A program made the translations under genes and the position numbers. Shown one piece after another: positions 45,963 to 54,941 of a DNA stretch of 64,000 nucleotides. The notes beneath the pieces were generated by a model. That model searched no databases and was not told where the DNA came from. It worked only from the letters and a program-made list of their open reading frames with translations. Each line of letters opens with the position of its first letter. The first letter of the stretch is position 1. The stretch comes from Rhodospirillales bacterium (GTDB lineage Bacteria > Pseudomonadota > Alphaproteobacteria > Rhodospirillales > Rhodospirillaceae): the NCBI GenBank assembly GCA_028281845.1, contig JANQJD010000015.1, positions 62,001-126,000 of the forward strand, in the 5' to 3' direction.

Positions 45963-47984
45963 ATGTTGACGACAGCTCTTTTCATTATACCATTTTTGAT
46001 TTGGATGTGGCTCATTTTTTTCCGGCGATTTTTCTGGAAAACAGATCAGTTTCTATGCCATGAAGATCCTAGTAATGCGATTACGTCTAAAGAAACAGAA
46101 TGGCCAGAAGTAGTAATTGTCATTCCCGCTCGTAATGAAGCTACCGTGATACGGCAGTCTTTATGTACAGTGTTAGAGCAGGACTATCCAGGCCGTTTCC
46201 AGGTCATACTGGTAGACGACAGTAGCAAGGACAGCACCGTAGCAACGGCTCAGGCTACAGCAAGGGAAAGGAACGGTGTAAGACGTTTCACAGTGATTCA
46301 GAGCACTACTGTGCCGGTGGGATGGACTGGTAAGTTATGGGCTATGAATCACGGTCTGCAGCAAGCTGATAGACTGATGCCAGCAGCGCGTTACGTACTC
46401 CTGACAGATGCTGACATCTCTTACGAACCGTGGGTATTACGGGCCTTAGTCCGCAAGGCAGAAGACAAGGGGCGACATCTGGTCTCCGTGATGGCCCTGC
46501 TGCGCTCTGACAGTAGATGGGCACGGTTGCTCATTCCGGCATTCGTATTTTTTTTTCAGAAGCTCTATCCCTTTCCTGCTGTTAATGATCCCTTGGACAC
46601 GACTGCAGCAGCAGCTGGAGGTTGTTTATTAGTACGTCGTAATACATTAAAACGCGCTGGAAATCTAGTCCTCATCCGTGATAGAATCATAGACGACTGT
46701 GCGCTGGCACAATTGATAAAATCACGTGGCAGTATTTGGCTTGGCTTGAGCACGGCGGTGCGCAGTCTCCGTCCCCATGATTCCCTCCATGAGATCTGGA
46801 CTCTGGTGACGCGCACGGCCTTTGTCCAACTGAAATGCAGAATTTCATATCTTGCCGGCACTCTTCTTGGGATGGCTTTGACTTATCTCACTGCTCCAGC
46901 AGCCCTAGTAGTTGGTTTATTGACTAGAAATTTTGAATTATTTATCGGCGGATTAGTTGTTTTGGGACTCATGAGTCTGGCTTATAGACCAACACTACGA
47001 TTATATGGTCAGCCGTCTTGGGCAGGCCTATTCTTGCCGCTAGCTGCTTGCCTTTACACGGTGATGACAGTTGATTCGGCTTTCCTGTTTTTGTCAGGCC
47101 ATGGGGCAAAATGGAAGGGTCGCACGGTGGTCCACGCGGCGCAGAGAAAAAGGTCACAATCCATCCAAGCTGTTACGAATCAAACACAGACTTCATTTTT
47201 CTGGGCAATAGCACTCTTGCGACGTGAACAGCGTTTTGCAATGTTCTCCATATATGCATATTGTCGGACAATAGACGATATTGCCGATGCTGTTACAGAT
47301 CCAGTTGAGCAATCTATAAGTTTAAATTGGTGGCGGGAGGAGATCGCTCGCCTCTACGAAGGCAAAAATCCACGCCATCCGATTGCCGTGGCGCTGGAGG
47401 GAGCTGTACGCCGTTTTAACCTACGTTACGAGGATTGCACGGCAATTATTGACGGTGTGGCAATGGACGTCGAAGGCCCCTTACAAGCGCCGTCATTGGC
47501 AATGTTGGACATGTACTGTGACAAGGTCGCCAGTGCAGTTGGTCGTCTGTCTGTCCAAGTTTTCGGACTGCCAGTGAGTACAGGGGATCACTTGTCCCAT
47601 ACCCTGGGAAGAGCGTTGCAACTCACCAACATTCTCCGTGACATCGCAGAGGATGCGGCATGTGGACGGTTGTATCTTCCCTGTGAACTTCTGGAAGCAC
47701 ATGGTATTGCGGCGAATGCACCATTAGCGAATATACTGCAACACCCGCAATTACCACAAGTTTGTGGGGCCCTTGGGAAAATGGCCCGCCGCTATTTTAC
47801 TGCTGCAGAGCAGGTGTTAGCGGGATGCCCACGCCAGCGGGTTAAAGCTGCCAGATTGATGAAAGCGGTGTATCAAATCTATCTCACACGTCTAGAAAAA
47901 AACGGGTTTCGCCACACGGCACAACGCCTCTCTCTCTCCAGATGGGAAAAGCTACGCTTGGTCATCCGTTACATGCTGATCTGA
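45963..47984 (+). CDS. HpnB-HpnD fusion: hopene-associated glycosyltransferase joined to presqualene diphosphate synthase
   Basis: One uninterrupted 673-residue frame holds two hopanoid proteins. Residues 1 to about 380 match HpnB: a membrane anchor, a GT-A domain with VILVDDSSKDST and a DAD motif, then C-terminal membrane helices ending at KWKGR. A short basic/Gln linker leads into HpnD (about 400-673), with first Asp motif RTIDDIAD, AMLDMYCDKVASAVGRL and second motif NILRDIAEDA. HpnD joins two farnesyl diphosphates to presqualene diphosphate for hopanoids. Start is unsure: ATG 45963 fits the HpnB N-terminus; 45942 and GTG 45888 are alternatives. hpnC is not adjacent. Confidence 0.88.
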   Translation: MLTTALFIIPFLIWMWLIFFRRFFWKTDQFLCHEDPSNAITSKETEWPEVVIVIPARNEATVIRQSLCTVLEQDYPGRFQVILVDDSSKDSTVATAQATARERNGVRRFTVIQSTTVPVGWTGKLWAMNHGLQQADRLMPAARYVLLTDADISYEPWVLRALVRKAEDKGRHLVSVMALLRSDSRWARLLIPAFVFFFQKLYPFPAVNDPLDTTAAAAGGCLLVRRNTLKRAGNLVLIRDRIIDDCALAQLIKSRGSIWLGLSTAVRSLRPHDSLHEIWTLVTRTAFVQLKCRISYLAGTLLGMALTYLTAPAALVVGLLTRNFELFIGGLVVLGLMSLAYRPTLRLYGQPSWAGLFLPLAACLYTVMTVDSAFLFLSGHGAKWKGRTVVHAAQRKRSQSIQAVTNQTQTSFFWAIALLRREQRFAMFSIYAYCRTIDDIADAVTDPVEQSISLNWWREEIARLYEGKNPRHPIAVALEGAVRRFNLRYEDCTAIIDGVAMDVEGPLQAPSLAMLDMYCDKVASAVGRLSVQVFGLPVSTGDHLSHTLGRALQLTNILRDIAEDAACGRLYLPCELLEAHGIAANAPLANILQHPQLPQVCGALGKMARRYFTAAEQVLAGCPRQRVKAARLMKAVYQIYLTRLEKNGFRHTAQRLSLSRWEKLRLVIRYMLI

Positions 47985-48079
47985 CTGCAGTACAGCTCTG
48001 AAGTACAATAGCGCCATGCCATAAAGATGTCACGTCACAGGAACACCTCTGGCCATTCAGTGCGTGCAAAAAGCTAGTA

Positions 48080-48103
48080 GTATCAGTGTATCAGTATCAG
48101 TAT
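48080..48103. repeat. GTATCAGT short repeats
   Basis: GTATCAGT at 48080-48087 and 48088-48095, followed by a further ATCAGTATC; non-coding, between two convergent genes. Confidence 0.7.
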
Positions 48104-48149
48104 CCTCCTGTGGTTCCAGGTGGGAGAGTGTCGAGTGTCGTGGGGCGCG

Positions 48150-48166
48150 AGAGGAGCTGCTCCTCT
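48150..48166 (-). terminator. Hairpin just after the trehalose phosphatase gene
   Basis: AGAGGAGC (48150-48157) and GCTCCTCT (48159-48166) are exact reverse complements, directly past the otsB stop. No T-tract follows; a probable stem-loop terminator or 3' end stabiliser. Confidence 0.5.
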
Positions 48167-48169
48167 GTG

Positions 48170-49024
48170 TCAGAAGCACTCCTGCAAACACCGCAAAACA
48201 GTCATGACTTCATCTGAATTTTCGACGCGAAAATCAGCACATGTGAGGCGTTCTTGATCGGTTTTTCCTGCAACCACCACACCAATCCCATGGTTCCTGA
48301 GTCTGCTGAAGGCATGTTCGTCAGTAACATCATCGCCAAAAAAAATAGGAATGACCTCACGGCTGTTAAAATTGAGTGTTTCAAGTATCCATAGTACTGC
48401 CTTTCCCTTGTCCCAGTCCATATTTGGTTGCAGCTCCTCAACCATCTTGCCTCTCATGAGCTTCACTGCGGGATGTTCCTCTTCGAAGACTTGCCTGACA
48501 ATACTCTTTACTGTCTCAACATGTTCAGGAGAGACATTACGGCTATGGACGGCAATAGTAAAGCGTTTGCGTTCAATCAGGCTACCAGGAATAGAGGCTA
48601 ATCTTTGGCGGAGAGTGGAACAAGCGCGGTCAAGAGAGGCCTGATCGTTCAATAAACAGCTATGTTCCGGTACTCTGCCATCAGGTAAGATCACATCAAA
48701 CCCATGACTACCAGCATAAATTAAATGCGGTAAACCGACAAGATTCTCAACCTCCAAACGATCTCTACCAGAGATAATGGCGACCAGACACCGTTCAGCT
48801 AAAGCCGCAAGAACAGTACGGGCTGCCCAGGAAAGACGGGCCATGTCTGGCCGTGGTACGATGGGTGTTAATGTTCCGTCAAAATCGAGAAAAAGTGCTG
48901 GTCGTCTCTGACTGATTCTGTTCTGGAAGAGATCAAAAGCCGCGATCGCGGAAGGCAGGGCGCACACAGGATTCTGCCCGTCTGTGTAGAAAGAATTATG
49001 TAAAAAATCTCCTTTTAATAACAT
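48170..49024 (-). CDS. otsB: Trehalose-6-phosphate phosphatase
   Basis: A 284-residue HAD-superfamily enzyme that turns trehalose 6-phosphate into trehalose. HAD motif I DFDGTLTP (about residues 47-54), motif II ISGRD (about 83-87), the conserved AGSHGF and the late GDDVTDE motif are intact. AAGGA lies before the ATG. The synthase otsA is not beside it or anywhere in the window, so either it lies elsewhere or the enzyme serves another trehalose route. Confidence 0.93.
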   Translation of the reverse strand: MLLKGDFLHNSFYTDGQNPVCALPSAIAAFDLFQNRISQRRPALFLDFDGTLTPIVPRPDMARLSWAARTVLAALAERCLVAIISGRDRLEVENLVGLPHLIYAGSHGFDVILPDGRVPEHSCLLNDQASLDRACSTLRQRLASIPGSLIERKRFTIAVHSRNVSPEHVETVKSIVRQVFEEEHPAVKLMRGKMVEELQPNMDWDKGKAVLWILETLNFNSREVIPIFFGDDVTDEHAFSRLRNHGIGVVVAGKTDQERLTCADFRVENSDEVMTVLRCLQECF

Positions 49025-49387
49025 TTTCTAATCCTTACAACTGAGCCCAGAAGACGCTTCACTTGTGACCTGACACCTCTCATCTAAAAACCCTGGCCAC
49101 AAGCGCGCCCTCTCGCTCCAGAGCAGGGAGCATCACCCCTCAGAGCAGTCAAAAAATCACAGCGACACCTCTTGCCATATCAAGAAAACTCTTAACCCAT
49201 TAGAAATAATCGCCTTCGATCACTCTCTAGCTATGAATAGCTCGATTCTCGAGTGCTCTCTCTCGTGGGCGCGAATATGTACCTCCGCACCTCTGGGCGC
49301 TACAGCAAACACAAAAGGGAAAACATCAAAAATACTGCTTGTGTCAGGAAGAAATATTTTCTTCTTTATGAAAAATGCTATCGTAAA
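49025..49387. other. 363-bp gap between pfkB-type and otsB genes
   Basis: No gene recognised. The upstream signals for otsB should lie at the left. A small A/T inverted repeat (GAAGAAA/TTTCTTC) lies near 49349-49365, 30 bp past the kinase stop. Confidence 0.4.
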
Positions 49388-50410
49388 TCATTCTATTGTC
49401 TTCTTGGAAGAGTCAAGCTCTGACAGGTGCGCTTTCACATGATCGCTAAAAGGTCTCAGGGGGCGCACACCGCAATGGTTGATGATCTCGGCAGCGCAGA
49501 GACTTCCAAGGCGGGCACACAAAGACGTTGACCCGCCACGGGTCAATCCATACAAAAAACCAGCAGCAAACAGGTCACCTGCACCCGTGGTATCTACCAC
49601 CTTGGCAACAGGCTCGGAAGCCATCACCTGAACTGTATCAGGTGTAGCAACAACAGAACCTTTTGCGCCACGCGTGAGTGCAACCAGAGAACAATCTCTA
49701 CGAGCAAAATACAATGCTTCCTCAAATGTCTTAACCTGATAGAGCGAGATGATTTCTATCTCATTAGCAAAAAGAATATCAACATGAAAACGTAACCAAT
49801 CGCGCAATGCAGTACGATGGCGATCAACACACAAAAAATCGGACAGAGAAAGCGCGACTTTACTGCCGCTTTCTAGAGCCACTTGGGCGACTTTTCGCAT
49901 CAGTTCCTTGGCATGTGGTATATCCCACTGGTATCCTTCCAGATAGGTGATCTGGGCATTGCGAACCAGCTCAAAATCGATGTCATCTGGATGCAGGGTT
50001 TGACAAGCGCCTAGATAGGTGTTCATGGTCCGCTGAGCGTCTGGCGTGATGAGTACAAGACAGTAAGCGGTGGATAGACCATTGGAAAGCTTTCTTGTTG
50101 CAAAATGCACGCCATAGGCATTGATATCACGTATGAAAGCCCTCCCGAGGCTATCATCAGCCACCTTACCTATGAAAGCGGTTTTTCCCCCAAGTGCTGA
50201 GAATCCAACTACTGTATTAGCAGCAGAACCTCCTGGTATTTCTCTTTGTGATGGAATGTAACTGCGTAGATAGTTCGCCTGCTCTGTCTCGACTAGACAC
50301 ATCGTCCCCTTGCGGAGAGCATGCGTAACAAGAAAAGCGTCATCTACATATGCAAGCACATCCATAATCGCATTGCCGATCGCTACAATATCGAAATGAC
50401 TGTTCTCCAT
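49388..50410 (-). CDS. PfkB-family carbohydrate/adenosine kinase
   Basis: A 340-residue ribokinase-fold kinase. The N-terminal GNAIMDVLAYV, the substrate motif PGGSAANT near residue 60, and the ATP/anion-hole motif DTTGAGDLFAAGFL near residue 285 with the catalytic Asp are intact. The N-terminal and glycine motifs resemble alphaproteobacterial adenosine kinases; a sugar substrate cannot be excluded. It lies on the same strand as rpiA, with 253 bp between. Confidence 0.9.
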   Translation of the reverse strand: MENSHFDIVAIGNAIMDVLAYVDDAFLVTHALRKGTMCLVETEQANYLRSYIPSQREIPGGSAANTVVGFSALGGKTAFIGKVADDSLGRAFIRDINAYGVHFATRKLSNGLSTAYCLVLITPDAQRTMNTYLGACQTLHPDDIDFELVRNAQITYLEGYQWDIPHAKELMRKVAQVALESGSKVALSLSDFLCVDRHRTALRDWLRFHVDILFANEIEIISLYQVKTFEEALYFARRDCSLVALTRGAKGSVVATPDTVQVMASEPVAKVVDTTGAGDLFAAGFLYGLTRGGSTSLCARLGSLCAAEIINHCGVRPLRPFSDHVKAHLSELDSSKKTIE

Positions 50411-50599
50411 AAAGATCCCATCTTGTCAGAATAAAAAATATTGAAATTAATAATATACTACAAAATACAGTCATCAGTTTTTGTAAAATGCAAAAATTTT
50501 AGACAATTTATCAATCTATTACTAAATTTTACGAGGGCCTCTCGGGCCTTTCTCTTTTCCATTGAGACCCTCTCACCTATGAGGAAGGAAGGAAGGAGT

Positions 50600-50624
50600 G
50601 CCTTTGCCCCCTAGGGGGAAAGGC
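50600..50624 (-). terminator. Strong hairpin after rpiA
   Basis: GCCTTT and CCCCC (50600-50611) pair with GGGGG and AAAGGC (50614-50624) with one bulged G. It lies 40 bp past the rpiA stop. No T-tract follows on the minus strand. Confidence 0.5.
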
Positions 50625-50663
50625 GCATGCATACCCCATCCGCTCCCGCTCGCATAGTATCAA

Positions 50664-51383
50664 TCACTCTTCCCATGACTGGACAACGAACTCAGGATTC
50701 TCCCGAGAATATACAATGGTTTCGTTTCCCTTCCCAATAATTAAGGTATTACAATGATTAATAAATAAACCACTCTCAACGACACCTGTTATATTTTTCA
50801 ACTGAGTGGCTAATATTTCTGGTTCATGAATCAAACCTGTCGAACAATCGAGAATATAGTTTCCATTATCCGTGACATAGGGAGTATGAGCGCTGAAACG
50901 GAGAGTGGCAGCAAGATTCAAATCTGCCATCAAGCGACTCTGTACCTGTGTGTACCCAAAGCGTACAACTTCTATTGGTAAAGGCACTTTACCTAAGTTA
51001 TTGACAGTTTTCGCCGAATCTACAATAATTACCACTTTAGTAGATATTTCTGCAATTATTTTTTCTCGTAATAATGCTCCACCTCCTCCTTTAATAATAC
51101 GAAATCGAGTATCAATTTCATCAGCTCCATCAACAGCCAGGTCAAGTCTCTTCACCCGATCGCTCTCCAGCAATTCAATACCAAGCTTACGACAAAGAGT
51201 GGCTGTTCCTTCTGATGTTGGCACACCACGTACCTTCATCCCGTCCCGAACTTTTGGATAAAGAGCCTCTAAGAAAAAGGCAACCGTTGAGCCGGTCCCA
51301 AGCCCAAGGACCATACCGTCCTCTACCAGAAGCGCTGCGGCTTCGCCAGCCATTTTCTTTTCTTTTTCCTGTTGCGTCTGCAT
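50664..51383 (-). CDS. rpiA: Ribose-5-phosphate isomerase A
   Basis: A 239-residue enzyme of the pentose phosphate pathway that interconverts ribose and ribulose 5-phosphates. Motifs LGTGSTVAF (about 27-35), DGADEID (about 85-91) and KGGGGALLREK (about 98-108) carry the catalytic Asp/Glu/Lys. GGGAG lies eight bases ahead of the ATG at 51383; an in-frame ATG seven codons upstream has no such site. Ribulose 5-phosphate is also the substrate of KdsD in this window. Confidence 0.96.
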   Translation of the reverse strand: MQTQQEKEKKMAGEAAALLVEDGMVLGLGTGSTVAFFLEALYPKVRDGMKVRGVPTSEGTATLCRKLGIELLESDRVKRLDLAVDGADEIDTRFRIIKGGGGALLREKIIAEISTKVVIIVDSAKTVNNLGKVPLPIEVVRFGYTQVQSRLMADLNLAATLRFSAHTPYVTDNGNYILDCSTGLIHEPEILATQLKNITGVVESGLFINHCNTLIIGKGNETIVYSRENPEFVVQSWEE

Positions 51384-51779
51384 ACTTCCGCTCCCTTTTT
51401 TCATCCATGCAATATTCTGCTATGTCCAAATAGCGGGTCCTACACCATAAAAATACGAAAGGCGTAATGCAGCGGCACCGATCCAACGCGATACAGTTCT
51501 GTGCAGCTCTTGAGCAGAAAAGACGATGTCGTGTCACAGGAACAGGCGCCCTAGCTTAATAAGCTTTCAATTGAGAAAATAATAATGATTACTACTTTAA
51601 ATCATAGAAGAAAATCTTTATTGCTAATAATTTTCACGTGTACTACTGTGTCTACACCTAGATAGGGTAGGATTCATACACAAGATATCCTATCTATATG
51701 ATGGCAGTTGCAATCAGCTATATTTCGTCGATGATGACTGTAGTTAATCTTATGCCGATCACCTGCAGGAGATGCAGCA
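51384..51779. other. 396-bp divergent region between rpiA and cytochrome c
   Basis: No gene recognised. AT-rich middle (51560-51720) is likely to hold the promoters of both flanking genes; I cannot assign a clear hexamer pair. Confidence 0.4.
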
Positions 51780-52187
51780 ATGAGAATAAGCAAGTTGTTC
51801 GCCGCAAGTTTAACCGCGGCCATTACCTTAGGTCCTGGGATAACCTGGGCCGATGGGGGTGCGGCGGCTGCCGGCAAGAAGGTATTCGCCCGTTGTAAGT
51901 CCTGTCATACAGCGGAAAAGGGCGCTCCACATAGGGTCGGTCCTAATCTGTTCGGGGTAGTTGGACGTACTTGCGGTAGCACTGACTTTTCAAGATACTC
52001 TCCTGGGATGCAAAGTTGCGCCGAGAAAGGTATAGTTTGGGATGCCACACATCTTGAAAAATATATTGTCGACGCCAGCAAATTCCTTGAAGAGACAACA
52101 GGGAAGAAAGGCCGTGGGATGACTCCACAGAAACTGAATGCTCAACAACTTGCTGACGTTATTGCTTATCTTGAAAGTCTTCAGTAA
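51780..52187 (+). CDS. Periplasmic class I cytochrome c
   Basis: A 135-residue exported cytochrome c. The signal peptide (about residues 1-24, cleaved near TWA-DG) is followed by the haem site CKSCH at about 39-43 and a likely axial Met in GRGMTPQKL near residue 113. It resembles c2/c550-type carriers that feed terminal oxidases. Two more cysteines (TCGS and QSCAEK) are unusual and could form a disulfide. AGGAG lies eight bases before the ATG. A strong hairpin follows. Confidence 0.93.
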   Translation: MRISKLFAASLTAAITLGPGITWADGGAAAAGKKVFARCKSCHTAEKGAPHRVGPNLFGVVGRTCGSTDFSRYSPGMQSCAEKGIVWDATHLEKYIVDASKFLEETTGKKGRGMTPQKLNAQQLADVIAYLESLQ

Positions 52188-52221
52188 GTTTTAAGTAAAA
52201 TATGTTCAGCTGGCTTATCAT

Positions 52222-52244
52222 GGCTGCCGCCTTTGGCGGCAGCC
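52222..52244 (+). terminator. Perfect hairpin after the cytochrome c gene
   Basis: GGCTGCCGCC (52222-52231) pairs with GGCGGCAGCC (52235-52244) across a TTT loop, 35 bp past the stop. No T run follows, so an intrinsic terminator is probable but not canonical. Confidence 0.6.
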
Positions 52245-52446
52245 CAGCGTCCTACCTGGAGAAGAAACACGTTCCTATAGCAATAGAAAAATCGCCACCC
52301 TATTGCCGTTGGCAACGGGACCACCTGCCACCTGCCGTCCAACATTTTTCTCGAGAACTCAGAGAATAGGCGGTACGAACCAGCCAGATGGTACGACCTC
52401 TTTTTTCCTCAGGAAAAAAAGCCACACATCACATCATATCCCATAT

Positions 52447-52881
52447 CTATACCGGGAATATGTTTCCATTGGTCTGCTGCTTACGAGACTTAGTGCCTAA
52501 ACCTATTTTTTTCGCAAGCATACTACGATGCTTAGCATAGTTTGGTGCCACCATTGGGTAATCGGGTGGTAGCTGCCATCGTTCACGGTATTCTGCGGGT
52601 GTCATGTTATAAGCCGTCTTAAGATGACGCTTAAGCATTTTCAACTTTTTGCCATCTTCAAGGCAGATAATGTAATCAGACGTGACAGACTTCCTGATAG
52701 GAACAGCCGCCTGCAAGCAATCCTCCTGCAAGTGAGGATTCCCTACCATAGACAACGTTCTATAGACATCGTTAATCAGTCGCGGCAAGTCGTTCAGCGG
52801 CACCGTATTGTGAGTCACATGGGCTGCCACGATTTCTGTCGTCAGAGATAACAGCTCGCTTGCAGTGGTTCGTTCTGACAT
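52447..52881 (-). CDS. Ros/MucR-family zinc-finger transcriptional regulator
   Basis: A 144-residue MucR/Ros protein. The C-terminal core has CLEDGKKLKMLKRHL followed by NMTPAEYRERW and YPMVAPNYAKHRS, the family's degenerate zinc-finger DNA-binding domain (about residues 73-125). Family members are H-NS-like global repressors of surface and virulence or symbiosis genes, confined mostly to alphaproteobacteria. GAGG lies upstream of the ATG. It is divergent from the TusA-like gene, sharing an 80-bp region. Confidence 0.94.
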   Translation of the reverse strand: MSERTTASELLSLTTEIVAAHVTHNTVPLNDLPRLINDVYRTLSMVGNPHLQEDCLQAAVPIRKSVTSDYIICLEDGKKLKMLKRHLKTAYNMTPAEYRERWQLPPDYPMVAPNYAKHRSMLAKKIGLGTKSRKQQTNGNIFPV

Positions 52882-52961
52882 CTAACATTTTCCTCTCTTG
52901 GAGGCAAGCAGGTGTTTTTGATATAGTTTCCAACGCGAGAGAAAGCAATGGCCAATCATTA

Positions 52962-53210
52962 ATGAAAAAGCGCGAGTGTCAAACAAATATGCTTGGAAAG
53001 CCACATTATTGTCTTGATCTCACGCAGAATCTTTGTCCGATGACTTTCATCAAAACAAAGTTGATGCTCGAACAGATGCAGCCCCCTCAGACCTGCGAAA
53101 TCTGTTCACGAGGCGAAGAGCCCCTGACGAGTCTTCCGAAGTCCTTGATGGAATTAGGTCACAGTCACAAAGTGGTTGAGCTTGGGCCTGTGTCAAATAA
53201 AATTGCATAA
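52962..53210 (+). CDS. TusA-family sulfur carrier protein
   Basis: An 82-residue protein of the TusA/SirA fold. The core starts CLDLTQNLCPMTFIKTKL, where the Cys-Pro pair at about residues 25-26 is the family's sulfur-carrying cysteine, and ends with a ...SLMELGHS- helix. TusA proteins shuttle persulfide sulfur for tRNA thiolation, molybdenum cofactor or sulfur oxidation. A Mo-cofactor link to the 24-26 kb enzyme is speculative. The ATG at 52962 lacks a clear ribosome site; 52989 is an alternative. It is divergent from mucR. Confidence 0.78.
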   Translation: MKKRECQTNMLGKPHYCLDLTQNLCPMTFIKTKLMLEQMQPPQTCEICSRGEEPLTSLPKSLMELGHSHKVVELGPVSNKIA

Positions 53211-53375
53211 AAAACGTGTACCCGCAGATTCCTTATTATCTAAAGAGGTTATGTGCTCTGAAAAAATGGGTAACACACAGGACGGCCGGTAGTAGGTAGC
53301 AGCAGAAGACAGGGAAACTTTTTTTCTGTCAATTTCTCCCTCTTTAGGGTTCTGGCACCTTCTCCTTCTCAGAAA

Positions 53376-53858
53376 TTAAGAGAGACGAAAAATAAAAGCA
53401 TCAACCGTTACACCATTGATTCTTGGGTAGTAATGTGAACGGCGCCCAACCTTTTTAAAGCCTAGTTTCTGGTACAGAGTGATCGCTGCCATATTATCAA
53501 CAGCTACTTCTAGTATAATAGTCTCTCCCGGCAGGGTATTGCAAACCTTTTTGAATAACAATGAGCCGATGCCCAGTCTACGCGCCCGGGGAAGTACTCC
53601 TACAGTGAGAATCTCCGCTTCCCCGACAGTCAAACGGCATACAATTAATCCTGCTGGTAGTCCTCCTCTGAAGGGGGGCGCTCTGTTTGCTATGCGGTCT
53701 CGATTCGAGTCCAGAATCGCCAACCAGCCAAATGTCCCTGAAATGCTTAGCACACCTGCCAGAAAAGATTCTTCCCAGGGTCTTTTAAAACACTGGGCAT
53801 GCACGGCTGCCGCTACTGCTGTATGTAATGGTGTGATGGGTAATATCGTGGTCCTCAT
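53376..53858 (-). CDS. rimI: Ribosomal-protein-alanine N-acetyltransferase RimI
   Basis: A 160-residue GNAT acetyltransferase. The acetyl-CoA loop RARRLGIGSLLF lies at about residues 91-102 and LYQKLGFKKVGRR near 128-140; these are typical of RimI, which acetylates the N-terminus of ribosomal protein S18. It follows tsaB 32 bp downstream, the usual pairing. GAGGA lies close to the ATG. Confidence 0.93.
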   Translation of the reverse strand: MRTTILPITPLHTAVAAAVHAQCFKRPWEESFLAGVLSISGTFGWLAILDSNRDRIANRAPPFRGGLPAGLIVCRLTVGEAEILTVGVLPRARRLGIGSLLFKKVCNTLPGETIILEVAVDNMAAITLYQKLGFKKVGRRSHYYPRINGVTVDAFIFRLS

Positions 53859-53890
53859 ACATCCTCACGCCTGTACGATAAGCTCTCGGC

Positions 53891-54577
53891 TTATGGCGAC
53901 GGAAGAGTCCTGACTCGTATCTGTGCGTAAAACGGTTCAGGCGCTAGTCGGCCTTTTTTTCCTTCTCTGGCAGCCGCAAGAGCAGCAACTGCCCATGCTT
54001 GAGTCTGCATGCCACTGACTACCTGTATGTTGTCTGGTAGGAAAGGCGTCAGTCGTGCAAGCTCATCTCCAACAACTATTACATGTCGTGGTAAATTTTC
54101 TAAAAACGCCAATATTTCCATAGGGACTAGTGTTTGTACAGGACAGAGCGGGACTGGCAGTATTGCCGTTAGAAGGAACGGCTGAACGTAAAAGGCTGTA
54201 CGGTATGTCTCAAGTGCTACCAAGATGTAACGGTCACAGTAATTATTATCAGGATCCGGTTGTGTACTGAGAGTCCATGCTACAGTTTCCATAGTCGTCA
54301 CGCCAGCAACAGGACGTGCTGTGGCAAGCCCAAAGCCTCTAGCTGTGGCCAATCCCACACGCACACCAGTAAAGGAACCAGGCCCCACTGTGACCGCAAA
54401 CAGATCTATGTCTGCGAACAAGAGTCTTGCCTTTTTTAGGGTTTTTTTTGCCATGGGAATCAACATTTCTGCCTGACTGCGATTCAGATCTTGGCGACAG
54501 CTAGCCAGGACTTTTCCATTTTCCCATACCGCAACTGAAGATCCCTGCGTGGCACTTTCTAAGGCCATAATGAGCAT
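53891..54577 (-). CDS. tsaB: tRNA threonylcarbamoyladenosine synthesis protein TsaB
   Basis: A 228-residue ASKHA-fold protein that scaffolds TsaD/TsaE in making t6A37 on ANN-reading tRNAs. The N-terminal MALESATQGSSVAV strand and the TVGPGSFTGVRVGLATARGF segment (about residues 58-77) are diagnostic. Start chosen at the ATG at 54577, which aligns with family N-termini; an ATG at 54595 is possible. It is just downstream of a tRNA-Pro gene. Confidence 0.94.
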   Translation of the reverse strand: MLIMALESATQGSSVAVWENGKVLASCRQDLNRSQAEMLIPMAKKTLKKARLLFADIDLFAVTVGPGSFTGVRVGLATARGFGLATARPVAGVTTMETVAWTLSTQPDPDNNYCDRYILVALETYRTAFYVQPFLLTAILPVPLCPVQTLVPMEILAFLENLPRHVIVVGDELARLTPFLPDNIQVVSGMQTQAWAVAALAAAREGKKGRLAPEPFYAQIRVRTLPSP

Positions 54578-54711
54578 TGTCAAGATCGTCACCATGCTTG
54601 CAAATAGAAAACTGGTACAAAAATCCTTATAAGCCAAGCCCCTTGTGGTCCCAGCTCTATAGCAACGCCGCAAGTAGTCCCTGAGGAAGCGTCCGGGCCG
54701 GGCCGGGCAAA

Positions 54712-54785
54712 TCGGGGAGACAGGATTTGAACCTGCGGCCCTGGCGTCCCAAACGCCATGCTCTACCAGTCTGAGCTACTCCCCG
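54712..54785 (-). tRNA. tRNA-Pro (anticodon TGG)
   Basis: Minus-strand cloverleaf with acceptor CGGGGAG, D-arm GCTC/GAGC, anticodon stem TGGCG and loop TTTGGGA (anticodon TGG), T-loop TTCAAAT. CCA is not encoded, unlike the other tRNAs here. It is the second tRNA-Pro of the window. Confidence 0.95.
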
Positions 54786-54941
54786 TAAAAAAAGCGTGTG
54801 ACAAGACAGGAGGCACAAACAGAATACAATAGAATCACAGATGCCAGCCTTTGCCCAATTTCCCTGAAGAGGGAAAGGTAGAGAATCAGATAACTCTCTG
54901 TCAAGGGAGATAAGTACAGACACGATTAAACTGTATATTTT

